A DNA stretch of 28,180 nt from NCBI GenBank assembly GCA_001247695.2, contig LGRX02003633.1, forward strand, positions 1 to 28,180, read 5' to 3'. This DNA comes from Cymbomonas tetramitiformis. Lineage: Eukaryota > Chlorophyta > Pyramimonadophyceae > Pyramimonadales > Pyramimonadaceae. Under the pieces are notes generated by a model. It searched no databases. It was not told where the DNA came from and worked only from the letters and a program-made list of their open reading frames with translations. Shown piece after piece: positions 12,401 through 20,300 of the stretch. The position numbers were made by a program, and so were the translations under genes. Every line of letters begins with the position of its first letter. Position 1 is the first letter of the stretch.

Positions 12401-13526
12401 AGCGCTGGATGGAGTACCTGAAGGGGATTGGCAGTGTCCCAAGTGCTTAGGTGGGACTGTGGTGGCAGCTGCCGCCGAGGTGAGCGCGTCAATCGTTGAC
12501 AAGATGGCGGCCATGGAGTTGCAGTTGAGAGAGAAGCTGGGATCAGATGTGGTATTGTTGCCTGCGGACGTGGGTCCGCATCGTGCAGTGAGGCCGGGAC
12601 GTGAAGACCCATGGCAGGCGCTGAGCTCGCGGCAGATGCTCAGCAGAGAAGGGAGCATGGGGGATCTTCCTGACAGAGTGGCCTGGGGAAGCCAGGAGGA
12701 GCTCAGCAGAGTGATCACAGAAGTGATGCCAGGATTCTGGCATGAGGGCCATCGTACCATCTTGAGCAGGAAGTGTGCAGAACAGCACGCTCGCGCGAGA
12801 AGTCTCCGCAAGACGTCCACTGTGCAGGCCATGAGCCCCGAGGAAGTTCAGAAGAGAGGAGATGTCACACAACTGAGCAGAGCTCAGGTGAAGATTGCCA
12901 GTCAACTGGATTGGGGCTTAGAGTTGGTGATGACAGTTCCTCAGGAGGTCAGGCGTTTGGCGCACGAGGTGACTTGGGAGAAGATCACACAGGTATGGGA
13001 TCCTTGGGCTGGCACAGGTGTCATTGGCAAGGTTATGTCACTGGAGTGGCCTCATATGAAGGTCATGAATAATGATTGGAATCCGCAGTTGAAGTGGCAC
13101 GAAGCCCTTAATGCTTTACAACCGGGCAATTATCGAGCCTGGAAGGAGAAGTATGGGGTGTGTGACGCAGTGGTAACTTCACCCTGGTTCGCAGTGCTGG
13201 ATATTGCGTTGCCGTTGGCAGTACTGGCCAGCCGAGTGGTGGCTTGTATTCATGTGCCATCGCACTACATGACAGATATGACAGAGAGCAGGGCACAATA
13301 CTTTCGTAAGCTGTGTCACGCTGGACGTTTACATGTGATTGGGCATTTGGAGCATGGACCCATTGGCAGAAGATGCATGTGGGTCATGGTGTTTCGCAAC
13401 CCTTTGACAAGAGCCAGGATGTTGCGAGGAGGAGAAGCTTCTGGAGTGGGTATGTTTACCTTCAGCATGGGCAAGTTCGCAATGGATGGCGTTACGACAG
13501 AAGATGCTGAGCAAGCTCTTGTCTAA
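6330..13526 (+). CDS. pol: ORF2: Pol polyprotein (hydrophobic region, RT, RNase H, C5-MTase, integrase, PHD, amino-MTase-like)
   Basis: The frame is open from 6330, just after a TGA at 6327-6329, to TAA at 13524-13526, and is -1 relative to ORF1. The overlap with ORF1 is 6330-6417. The first in-frame ATG is 6549, so Pol is made either by -1 frameshifting in the overlap or by separate initiation. Order of domains by base: hydrophobic segments about 6530-7310; RT about 7720-8450 with YVDD at 8193-8204; RNase H about 8640-9010; C5 DNA methyltransferase about 9510-10510; integrase about 11190-12060; PHD finger 12312-12446; methyltransferase-like domain about 12960-13400. The usual gypsy Pol is near 1,000-1,200 residues; this one is about twice that because of the added modules. 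No internal stop is present. Confidence 0.9.
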   Translation, partial: DLGGKEKGERPGAFSRGHRAGCSPARPSLRSSPGEKPGTQPANERRAKRTQVCFLLVGVFVRLRWPQLPHVAVMAVWMAMEVFRFLGEVVACWAFHAEAPRRAMARALWAVRATPLEPWAHQQAPLRVLLALARHLLLLTKGALEVAGLHHARRGLWYVPLIRFCLVMLAMHFTHMVGTLGCVLTVGAHIVHHGLPCSGSVQDGGTFAALETQVGRALAVAQRILAAGPATLAAVPRRMQKPRFAARLQRLQFTAACYRVAHCVYVISVLALVVYVSAGGGLGRMQGGWKMLTCILTLHPPVKPVGTGRILQLLLLLAVAAWVAVVAPGEPQGVLTMDTCSSSPIRSTRTAWEDQRSSRQWDTGWEAMVAEQDEVLPHTVLDTLQPGGTTRVTKDEAAWLDTELNATFGGHPEFTEENWEEMRNVVRRCSYCFANKPHDIKGYHGGAAHATFAIPFKDETKVAYQRPRKYSPGEQEIIDLHCKELLEYGFIEPASQHCRHASNVVVAGKKDHDTGQWTSTRFCVDLRSTNRLSLKDNTLPHRPEELYQRVAKAKFKTTLDATKAFHQIPMTTEEDRDKTAFWWGNQLYRYTFMPFGAAGATAAFIRIMDYELRHLQHCTVAYVDDVCIYSDTAEQHIKDVEAVLRTLGDAGIRLHSGKSTFGSATVDFLGYRIGYNTIGAQDIKCKAIQELPKPEDKTGVRSILGLMNYYKGLVGEPMGPNYSEMARPLNDLLRKEVLDVKGAWGKDQDQALQALKDALCSGRCLKPIDYSKPIFLYTDWSNHGIGAVLGQKDENGVEHICVVISRSLSKTERQYASFQGEMLAVVWAIRTLRQYLHGVHFTLITDHSPLTTLMEKGDLQGQHLRWAISLQEFEFTVQYRPGPKNENADVPSRYPLPSTADETGARLDREGDRAREAGRAERPTRCFTDAICWEVTREPPLGPEASPEAQVANYCENMVREQLGTSAVHRLFDVHYQEELECNKGVMFATDHPEVARCSGRLTRVAWDALSQVRPIRGMHSGGSPAIYGDETMEGGKLKVPKKIDTRVIDKSFFQEAREEGVVCYEPCGGLCAGLEMLLRCGVKVNKYLYQDISKSSQTVARARCMALSRRHPDLFRAEAAHLEQLPSNIEDTSLIDLVHAGALSGEQLVMVCGYPCQDLSPAGKLAGLEGRHSRLFYQAVRVLSTLQQLQPQRPPAYVLENVSPLSHRENSKIRKEVFPIINSVVGQPVSFDAARAGSYAHRLRAYWSNLFQNQQFNLVMERVDRPPDRYVRDILQRGWKPRRVVTGDRKPHYTANVVGEPMRALPTILATQNSRAFRAPRAGTVVREGDDDEVGETREVNLDEKAVAMGYSAGELRAAHGMKDEELAGVLGLAMDRRAMELLYAIAEVSTTKLPRSEESEEEEHGTLVAIPIAKATKVAATSEGTAEPVRAQLAEWITSSSGYAQQVARRLSHQDWEERLQRMCSQGQKGTQGLGTADAVPRRRQWKMASMKLAGYEARHRQAFSRPGDKPAETSSAPEWAPVTKEKEMRLPKLPDTTRMVAMLASVTNQESFRERHPDIHEDELCLAWIKTGGRVEVPKEEYHRVRKRAARHRWDELMGELYMVTVSGKELLVPKPCDRIQLVREYHERTGHWGIRRTLNLLWQRHYWTGIKQDVQAVVTQCQTCQRVKTHYAREEANLTPLEIKSFMYRWSLDLAWPTKRITKAGNQRVLVMIEHYTRFVVCVPIPDKEAATIANAFRYHVLSVFGAPAECLVDGGTEFEGEFSALCEQCLIDRRVTSPSSPESNGLTERVVRTLKFCFKKMALDKGLDFEWDEMLWSLVLSYNAARQQSTGVAPFTLLFAQEATVPPDLRARPELDFGKQEEKTLADDLLQRAAIVKRLMVHAGCNLEIAQHRDTLRYEHRRSGSYEPKPHQFKAGDFVYIRQQPRSGMEVATKSAILKIVKVQRDGVVVLEDSTKLREKSTVQSIAPCHLQVKDQYDCSAAIPSKHLACEVCMRTDGEAAMLLCDTCNRGYHTWCLNPALDGVPEGDWQCPKCLGGTVVAAAAEVSASIVDKMAAMELQLREKLGSDVVLLPADVGPHRAVRPGREDPWQALSSRQMLSREGSMGDLPDRVAWGSQEELSRVITEVMPGFWHEGHRTILSRKCAEQHARARSLRKTSTVQAMSPEEVQKRGDVTQLSRAQVKIASQLDWGLELVMTVPQEVRRLAHEVTWEKITQVWDPWAGTGVIGKVMSLEWPHMKVMNNDWNPQLKWHEALNALQPGNYRAWKEKYGVCDAVVTSPWFAVLDIALPLAVLASRVVACIHVPSHYMTDMTESRAQYFRKLCHAGRLHVIGHLEHGPIGRRCMWVMVFRNPLTRARMLRGGEASGVGMFTFSMGKFAMDGVTTEDAEQALV
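6383..6469 (+). promoter_or_regulatory. Three consecutive GC-rich hairpins at the gag/pol junction
   Basis: Three perfect inverted repeats lie within 87 bases. CCGGGC/GCCCGG pairs at 6383-6388 and 6397-6402. CCCGGC/GCCGGG pairs at 6426-6431 and 6437-6442, with loop GAAAA. GCCCGCC/GGCGGGC pairs at 6449-6455 and 6463-6469. They flank the ORF1 stop at 6415-6417 inside the region where ORF2 is open in the -1 frame. Such structures commonly stimulate recoding or reinitiation. I did not find a convincing X-XXY-YYZ slippery heptamer, so the mechanism is an inference. Confidence 0.55.
6531..7310 (+). other. Hydrophobic, multi-pass-membrane-like N-terminal region of ORF2
   Basis: Before the RT domain the reading frame holds about four hydrophobic stretches: near 6531-6620, 6800-6915 (containing [17 protein letters not shown]), 7111-7165 ([13 protein letters not shown]) and 7252-7310 ([17 protein letters not shown]). 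Arg-rich stretches separate them. Gypsy Pol proteins normally begin with protease or RT and have no membrane segments. It could be a membrane anchor, a remnant of another gene fused to Pol, or a GC-rich spacer kept open by composition. Confidence 0.45.
7720..8450 (+). other. Reverse transcriptase domain (Ty3/gypsy type)
   Basis: The motifs appear in order: a region-1-like segment [13 protein letters not shown], then [13 protein letters not shown], then [14 protein letters not shown], then [18 protein letters not shown], then [10 protein letters not shown] with the catalytic pair in YVDD at 8193-8204, then VDFLGYRIG. The spacing fits a gypsy-type polymerase. GAAGATAAF replaces the common GLTNAPATF, a divergent primer-grip neighbourhood, while the catalytic Asp residues are kept. 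Confidence 0.93.
8640..9010 (+). other. RNase H domain
   Basis: The catalytic set is visible: Asp in [15 protein letters not shown] (Asp at 8664), Glu in GEMLAVVWA (Glu at 8790), Asp in LITDHSPL (Asp at 8865) and a final Asp in [14 protein letters not shown] replaces the commoner TDAS. The domain degrades the RNA strand of the hybrid during cDNA synthesis. Confidence 0.9.
9510..10510 (+). other. Cytosine-C5 DNA methyltransferase domain within Pol
   Basis: All key C5-methyltransferase motifs are present. Motif I is CGGLCAGLE at 9531-9557. Motif IV is [12 protein letters not shown] with the catalytic Cys at 9798-9800. Motif VI is YVLENV with ENV at 9930-9938. Motif VIII is AHRLRAYW within 10041-10075. 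A motif IX-like segment, [13 protein letters not shown], is near 10245-10285, and motif X is [16 protein letters not shown] near 10443-10490. The PCQ, ENV and R-x-R residues needed for catalysis are intact. The motif VIII and X wording resembles DNMT3/DRM-like enzymes more than DNMT1. Its place between RNase H and integrase means it would be released by the element's protease. Confidence 0.92.
11190..12060 (+). other. Integrase (HHCC and DDE core)
   Basis: The N-terminal zinc module reads H-E-R-T-G-H, then C-Q-T-C about 30 residues later, giving HHCC near 11216-11332. The catalytic core has Asp at 11418 (SLDLAWP), Asp at 11601 (VDGGTEF) and Glu at 11706 (GLTERVVR), giving D-x34-E between the last two. 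After the core, [15 protein letters not shown] near 12075-12115 resembles the GPY/F-like C-terminal fold. The triad is intact. Confidence 0.92.
12312..12446 (+). other. PHD finger in Pol, downstream of integrase
   Basis: The Cys4-His-Cys3 pattern is clear: CEVC, then CDTC, then H in GYHTWC, then CPKC at 12435-12446. Family members bind histone H3 tails, unmodified or methylated at K4. Gypsy elements often carry a chromodomain after integrase; here a PHD finger occupies that place and could likewise direct integration to particular chromatin. The Trp before the last CxxC (GDWQCPKC) is the usual structural residue. Confidence 0.9.
12960..13400 (+). other. Amino-methyltransferase-like domain at the C-terminus of Pol
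   Basis: The segment [15 protein letters not shown] at about 12993-13037 reads as an AdoMet-binding motif I (D-P-x-x-G-T-G). After about 50 residues comes [13 protein letters not shown], with TSPW at 13176-13187 in the place of the (D/N/S)PP(Y/F/W) catalytic motif of N4/N6 amino-methyltransferases. Only one proline is present, so catalysis is uncertain. The domain fills most of the Pol C-terminus. It is a second modification-type domain in the same polyprotein. Confidence 0.6.
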
Positions 13527-13550
13527 TGTCTGTGCTACCAGTGGAAGCTA

Positions 13551-13561
13551 CAGATGGGGGA
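13551..13561 (+). other. Polypurine tract of the gypsy element
   Basis: The purine-rich run AGATGGGGGA directly precedes the TGTTGAG start of the LTR at 13562. This is the expected primer for plus-strand synthesis and fixes the left edge of the 3' LTR. Confidence 0.75.
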
Positions 13562-14171
13562 TGTTGAGAAAAAGAGCTTGCATAAGTTGTGAGAGAAGAT
13601 AAAGAGATATCAAAAATTTTGAGATTTTGTATAGTTACAGTAGCAAGCTAACTGTGCAGTCATATAAGGAAACATATGCAAAGCCGAGTTAGTGTTGTGG
13701 AGGCACTGACAATAAGTAAGACTGTCTAGTAGTAGGGCTAGTGGGTTGTGCTTTGTGTGGACGCTTCGTGCATAAGTTCGCGACAGCTGTCACAAACCAC
13801 GGCTTATCGTGTACCTCAGCCGGGTTGTGACACTTGCTGTAGCAGTCTCTGAGACGAACGTATGACACGCGCAGTACGATACGCGCGAGGAGTTATGACA
13901 GTGACGAGATACGGAAATACGGATGGGTGTTACACTTGTTTGGAGATAGCGAGAATAAGTAGGGCGGCGTAGTGAGAGTGAGCAGACGCTCATTTTTGTT
14001 TTGCCTTCGTAACAGTGATTCCGAGAATAACCAGGACTCGCTTAAGACCGCGAAAACAGCAGTGTTATGAGATAATTAATAAGATACAGTATTCTTATGC
14101 TTGTAAGGATATACATTTGTGGACTTCTCCTTGTGCGACTGCGTCAGAACTGTAATTAACAGTCTTTTTCA
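13562..14171 (+). repeat. 3' LTR of the gypsy element (610 bp, TG..CA)
   Basis: The LTR begins TGTTGAG right after the polypurine tract and, on this reading, ends TTTTTCA at 14171. Its first 224 bases are repeated at 14172-14395. The right edge is less sure than the left: the repeated 224-base part itself begins TG and ends CA, so the LTR could be only 13562-13785. The 5' LTR outside the window would settle this. Confidence 0.6.
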
Positions 14172-14395
14172 TGTTGAGAAAAAGAGCTTGCACAAGTGGT
14201 GAGAAGAGATAAAGAGATATCAAAAATTTTGAGATTTTGTATAGTCACAGTAGCAAGATAACTGTGCAGTCATATAAGGAAACATATGCAAAGTCGAGCT
14301 TGTGTTGTATAGGCACTGACAATAAGTAAGACTGTCTAGTAGTAGGGCTAGAGGGTTGTGCTTGGTGTGGACGCTTCGTGCATAAGTTCGCGACA
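14172..14395 (+). repeat. Partial second copy of the gypsy LTR abutting the first
   Basis: These 224 bases match 13562-13785 without length change, with about 13 substitutions by eye (near 94% identity). The copy starts exactly at the base after the CA of the preceding LTR, and stops at GCGACA, where the other copy continues into the palindrome GACAGCTGTC. Immediately after it the coding sequence of the next gene begins. It may be an older LTR fragment into which the present element inserted. Confidence 0.75.
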
Positions 14396-17300
14396 CGGAA
14401 GCTTTGTGATAATGACTTTTACAGCGTTCCAGTCCTTGCAGATATGTATTCGAAGGAAACAAGCGGTGCACATGGTCTGGGATGGTGGAGCATGAGCATC
14501 ATCCCAAAAGCTTACGAGTACCCACTCCTCAAGACTCCAAGGCAGGCAGACAGTCTTGTCGGCGAGTCGATGCTTGTGATTCATGGCATGATGACGATGG
14601 CAGCGGGCGAGAATTTCGAACCTTTTGCACTCGTGGTCGCTGATAAACAGGCTCTGGGATGCTGTCCGTTCGTGGACTTCGTTCATACTATGCCGAAGAG
14701 AAACGTACCCAAACAGCAGCCCGTGCAAGGAACTGGGAGAACTGGGAAAATTGGTCAGTATTTTCTCTCATTCTTCCCTTCGTTTTCCTTCTCCTTCTAA
14801 TTCAGGCCTTATTTATCTTCTGCTTATCTTTTCTAATTCAGCCTTTCGAATTCATTCGTTCTTTTCAGTACCTCAGCACCTCTTAGCGGGAATCATCATC
14901 GACAAAGTATTGTCATTTGGTCGCCCTGAAATCCCTGAACCTGACGCTGACACCGAGATGACCGTTGTTGCACAATGGTTCAAGACGTATATCGATCTCG
15001 CCAAGGACAAGGACATAGCAGAGCATCCTCGCTTCTTAGGCATTATGCTCGCAATGGATAAATTCATTTGCCCTGGCGCGCAACCCATAAAAAAGAGACC
15101 CATCGGTACAGTGCCCAAAATGTACACTGCTGCCTCTGACTGCTTTACTGCATCGCCTTTCATCACGACCCGGGATTTCCGCCGTGAAGATATCTTCAGA
15201 GCTATCGATGCAAAGTACATGCTTATCACGCAAGACAACGAGCGACTCGACAATCTTCACAAGAATCTTGGTGAAGCAGACTACTTGAAAAACGAATATT
15301 TCCCAAAGATGCTCAAGTGCTTCACCGAACTTGTGGATACATTGCATACTATTCACACCGAGCAGTACGAGGATTATTCTCGACTCCACTCAAAGAAATA
15401 CACCCCCAAAAACAATAATCTCCAGATCGTTGAACCGACTTTGCACATCTCGACATGGGCCGCGTTTGTCTCCGAGGTAATGGTTTCAAAATTCACCCCT
15501 TCTGTCAATTTTATGTTATTTTAATGCTTATCGCGTTCCGCTGCTTCTCACCTATCCGTTTGATCGCAACAGTATCTTCCAGATCTTGGGAGTATTCGCA
15601 AAGCCGAAGATCATCTCCTGGCGGAGAACGTTCCAGAGAAAGTATCTGAGTCCGTCGAAAACTTGCAAAAAGCGGCGGAAAAGGCCCCAGTGCAAGACGA
15701 GCCCGTCCGTCCTCGACCTGAAGGACAAGATACTGCTTTGATGCAGAAAGATGTCGTCGTCATTGACACCACACCGATATTCCACAAACGAGGATATGCC
15801 TACATTTTGGACAGCGCCCCGACGTGGACAGCTCCAGACGGCAGCGTCCGTGAAGACGACACGACGGTGGCCCGCATCCGATTTGCAAATAAGGAAGCTG
15901 GAAAGGACGACGAACTCGTGAGATCGAAACACTACCTTTGGATCATAGGTAAATCTCCCTCTCTCTATCTTAGATAAAATGTTATCTCTTCAAATACTGA
16001 GAATTAATTTGCTTTCGTGTTGGCAGGGGGTGTCGGCAGTGCGGACCTTCTTCCTCAATCTTTGGCTGAGGTGCCAACGCAACCAGTTGCCAACTCGGCA
16101 CTCGAAAGCGATGCCGGTGAGCCGATATAAAACATCTCTCCCTCTCTATCTCCCTTTCTCCTTCGCTCTCCGTCTTAGGTCACAAAAATGATATATGTAT
16201 TCAAATACTGAGAATTGATTTGCTTTTGTGTTGTGAAAAGGTTCCGATAGTGACGGGCCTCCATCTGATGTTGAGGTTCCAACGCAACAAGTTGCCAACC
16301 CTGAAGGCGATGCCGGTGAGCCGATATAAAACATCTCTCGCTCTCTATCTCCCTTTCTCCTTCGCTCTCCGTCTTAGGTCACAAAAATGATATATGTATT
16401 CAAATACTGAGAATTGATTTGCTTTTGTGCTGTGAGAAGGTTTCGATAGTCACGGGCCTCCATCTGAAGCTGAGGTTGAAGCTGAAGCTGAAGCTGAGGT
16501 GCCAACGCAACCTCCAGTTGGTGGAGACGATACGGGTCGTAAACTACCATATACAAAAACGGCTACACCTCCTTCAATTGAAACTACACCTCTCACTCGT
16601 AAATCTCGAAGACTCTCTGGAATAAGCCCTTCAGGTTCCCTGCGAGGCAAGCCCTGCACGTGCAGAGCCATCAGGGGCATACCCTGCAGGTGCAGGGCCA
16701 TCAGGGGCAAGCCCTGCAGGTGCAGGGCCATCAGGGGCAACCCCTGCAGGTGCAGGGCCATCAGGGGCAAGCAAGCCCTGCTCCAGGGCCATCAGCGGCA
16801 AGCCCTCTCCCATCAGCGGGCCTTGTATCTCCTGCAGCTGGAACTCCGCAGCGGCCAATTCCCGCATTCATCATGGAGCAGGGTGATGAGGAGATTGTGT
16901 CCCCTTCAAAGACTCCGAAGACCGCCGATGAAACCGAGGCAGATGAGCAAAAAAAGCAGGCTGCCATTCGCAAGTATGCATCTTCCCTCCTGAGATTTAC
17001 TTATACGACCATTGCTTTTTTGATGGTGTATGTGCATTACTAAAACCAAGTATACGTTGCTTATGTGGGCCATCAGGGAAATCGATGACATGCATAAGTT
17101 GGTCGACAATAATAATCCATGTGCGACATCGTGGAGAATCCCCATCCAGTACATCGATGATGCAGAAGGAGCGCATCGCCCTCGACCACTGGACGAACAT
17201 CACGCCCAGGCTATTGCCGAAATGATGTACTGGAACCCACACACCGGTTCGGGATCTCCAGCCCTGATTTCCGTCATAGAGAATCATAAAGATGCAACAA

Positions 17301-20300
17301 GCACCAACCCAGAGGCATTCGTTTGGGCGGACATCGGGAAAGGCAGATACAGGTAAGACCCATTGCGTTGATGGATGCATGCATATGTGTTCCAACTTAC
17401 ACTTTCTTTGTTATTCTACAGATTCACCTGCTTTGGACATCAGCATTTGCTGGAGGCAAAGCGTCGCTGCGTCAAGGCGGATGAAGCAAAGCACGCAAAC
17501 CATGAAAATCGAACGGAAGCGTTTCAGTTCATCGAATGCCGTCTCTTCATGAACTTGAGCGCCATCGAAATGAATCAGGTGTGTCTCACTCATGCCAGTT
17601 TTCTCAGGTGCTTCTCAGGGCTTACATACTCAAGTGTTTAGGGAGGTTTACGGTCGGCCAGCTTCTCAGCTATAGTCATGATCCGTGCAATTCGTTTGCG
17701 CACGCAGCTTGGGAATGAGCAGAACAACATTGACGCCTACATGAAGCACCGCAACATGACGGAGATCATTCTTGGCATGCGAAAACACGTGGAGAAACTG
17801 ATGGCCGAACCAAACGAGAGAGACGCTGGAATGAAGAGTTTTGAGAACTTGAAATACCGTCGGGTGCCGCCGAAGCAGAACTTGAATCCCGAATTCGAAG
17901 CGGCGCTGAAGACGCAGGTGTTCAATCACCAGATGCTGAATGCAGACAAGAAGAACACGCATTGGGCTGCTTGGGCTATCTCGGTGCAATCGTACCAGTT
18001 GTTCAAACAACTTCAGAGAGGTGCTGCCATTTTTGTGAATTCCGTCCCGACATTATTCTTATTTGCTCTTAGGTGTTTTTGCAGTAGCTAACTGGCGATT
18101 TGGTATTTCATGTTTCCGCTTTCAGTGATGAAGGCCCACAATGAAGGTTTGCTAGAGGGAGTTGACCCGGACAATGAAGACGCCACGGAGACGACCTTGG
18201 CCACGGTTGGGTCATCTCGCAATAAGCGTAAACGTTCAATCGGTATGGCGACCGGCACAACTGACCTCAACGCACCAACGACCAAGCAACCTAAATGGGA
18301 CCCCACAGCCGGAAAGCCGATCGTCTACCATGATCTGCCGAAGGGGTTCTATGAAAGCTGGGCCCCCTTGACCGAAGGACACTTACGTGAGATCACTAAC
18401 CTCGTCGACGAAGCCGTCATCGAACGGAAGTACACGGTCAAAGATATGATCAACCGTATCGCCGAGATCAAGACTCTCAACAATGCTCGAGAGAACCTAA
18501 TGCTGCTTGCCTCAGAGGCTCATAAACGATTCAACATAACAACCTCCTTGGAATCGACACCGGCCTACCGGCAACTGAGCTTTCTCAAGAAAAACCGGCA
18601 TTCTATGCAGAACTTTCTGCAAACACAACCGCGAGGGTTCGAAAACGACATATACGACATAGGTGCAGCCTGCTTCATTCCTTACCTAGATGAAGATGGG
18701 TATCCCATACCTAAGGAAAGCAAACCAGTGGATGCTGTCGTGGATCCCGGTGCTCCCGAGTCGAAGTTCTGGGCTCGTAAGATGACGTACGGTGAGCTGG
18801 ATGCAGAAATCATTGCGCTGCAAAAGAAGCTTGACACCTTTACGTTTCCCAACCCAGAACAAGACTGGGGGAAGTTTTGCGAAGTTTTCCCAGGGGCTGG
18901 GGATGAGAGAGAAATACGTACATTACTGAAGGTAATTTACCTAAGTTGCGCCCTCTGGTCGTCCTTCACGATATCTGATTTTTTCCATATCGGCTTGCGC
19001 GTTCTATTAACAACGGGGTTTGTTTACAACTGTACCAGGCGGGAGTGGTGCCCCCGAAGGTCTCCTGCAAGAACGAGCAGGAGAACCGGAAATTTCAATT
19101 TGAACAACGGCCTGCTAAAGAAAAACAGCGGCACGAGGAGAAGATAGAGAAACTGATCAAAAACATTCCGAAGGATATAAAGTTCTACTGGAATAATATC
19201 GAGAGCAGGATGTTGCTGAAAATCGGGTCGACGACAGCATCGACTGCGGAAAACATCCTAAAGGATCATCCAGGTGCGTATCTCGGTTTCATATTCCATT
19301 TGTGCACCGTAGCTATGTAATTACTAATCGTTTACATTGCACACAGGTGTGAGTTATCGAATATTGTCAAACGTTCCTGAGGGCCAGCAAGTCGACGATG
19401 ATGACTACTTCTACACTCACAAGATTCCGCAGTTGGTTTTCAAGAAGGACTTTCTGCTGGAGCCCGCATCACCTGAATCCTTCACGACTCTTCCCAGGCT
19501 TCCATTCACCGGTTTCATTATGGATTGCGAGTATGCTCTGGACTCGAACAAGAAATGGTTCCCGAAACCTCTCTTAGCAGGAGAGTTCAAGCAATTCCTA
19601 CACAACTTCAACAATTTGACCACGTGTGATGATTGGGTAGGGGGATGTTTCTGTGGCTTCCAACACCACCACGAGTTCTTCGAAGCCGCCAAGCAGTTTT
19701 GCCACGGGAACGCCGAAAAGATGTTCTGGGTGAAACCTTTGAGCAGATCGAACATGATGCCCTTGGAATCCGGCGTTGCGCCACGGAACTACGCCAACCG
19801 TATGGAGTGCTTTGTCTTGTGTTACTACGTCAAGGAAGCAACACCTACAGGTCCGTAGATGTTAAGTTACGTACAATTCTGTGATTGCCTTTTGGCGTCT
19901 AAGCATGGGCAATCTGACTAAGCAGCGCTGATTGCTCTCGCAGACGAAACCCACCCAGCCGTGCATAAAAGGCTTCCCTGGATGAAGAACTTGATTAGAG
20001 TTCTCGGTGAGGAGGAGAATGCGGATAGTGATGTCGTCGATAAGCGGTTCGTGGCTTCTTGCCGAACCAACACCTGGGAATATGCCCCTGTACACTCGTC
20101 GAAATTCGCCATTAACTCCGAGGGTAAAAGAATTAACAAACACCAGAAGCCGCTGAAGCTCATCCACGACCTCATCAATATCCATATGCGAGGTCCTGAG
20201 TTAGAGGGGGAAGCGAGGGGGAAATCTGCGTACGAGGGGGTGTTACCTCTTCATCACGATTATCACTTCATCTTGGATGCGTGCTGCGGTTCGGGGACCA

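Larger units (their letters stand above)
1..14171 (+). mobile_element. Large Ty3/gypsy LTR retrotransposon carrying DNA methyltransferase and PHD modules (5' end outside window)
   Basis: The element contains, in order, Gag with a zinc knuckle and aspartic protease, then RT, RNase H, C5 DNA methyltransferase, integrase, PHD finger and an amino-methyltransferase-like domain, followed by a polypurine tract and a 3' LTR. RT-RNase H before integrase is the Ty3/gypsy order. The interior alone exceeds 13.5 kb, far above the usual 5-7 kb of gypsy elements, because of the inserted methyltransferase and PHD modules and the long unknown parts of both ORFs. Both ORFs are intact in the window, so the copy is recent or under selection. 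It looks more GC-rich than the flanking DNA. The 5' LTR, primer-binding site and Gag start are not visible. Confidence 0.9.

Noticed and set aside
13562..14395. A separate miniature LTR element (224-bp ends, 386-bp interior)
   Set aside because: The polypurine tract just before 13562 belongs to the gypsy element, no purine tract precedes the second copy, and no target duplication flanks the pair. A shorter gypsy LTR remains possible.
16640..16816. CRISPR-like array
   Set aside because: The units are contiguous 30-bp repeats without distinct spacers, inside a spliced eukaryotic gene; this is a minisatellite.
16499..16993. Reading exon 6 in one frame through the minisatellite to a stop at 16993
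   Set aside because: That frame becomes Arg/Leu-rich and implausible after the array and does not join the next exon; the other frame (SPAAGTPQRP onward) joins it exactly.
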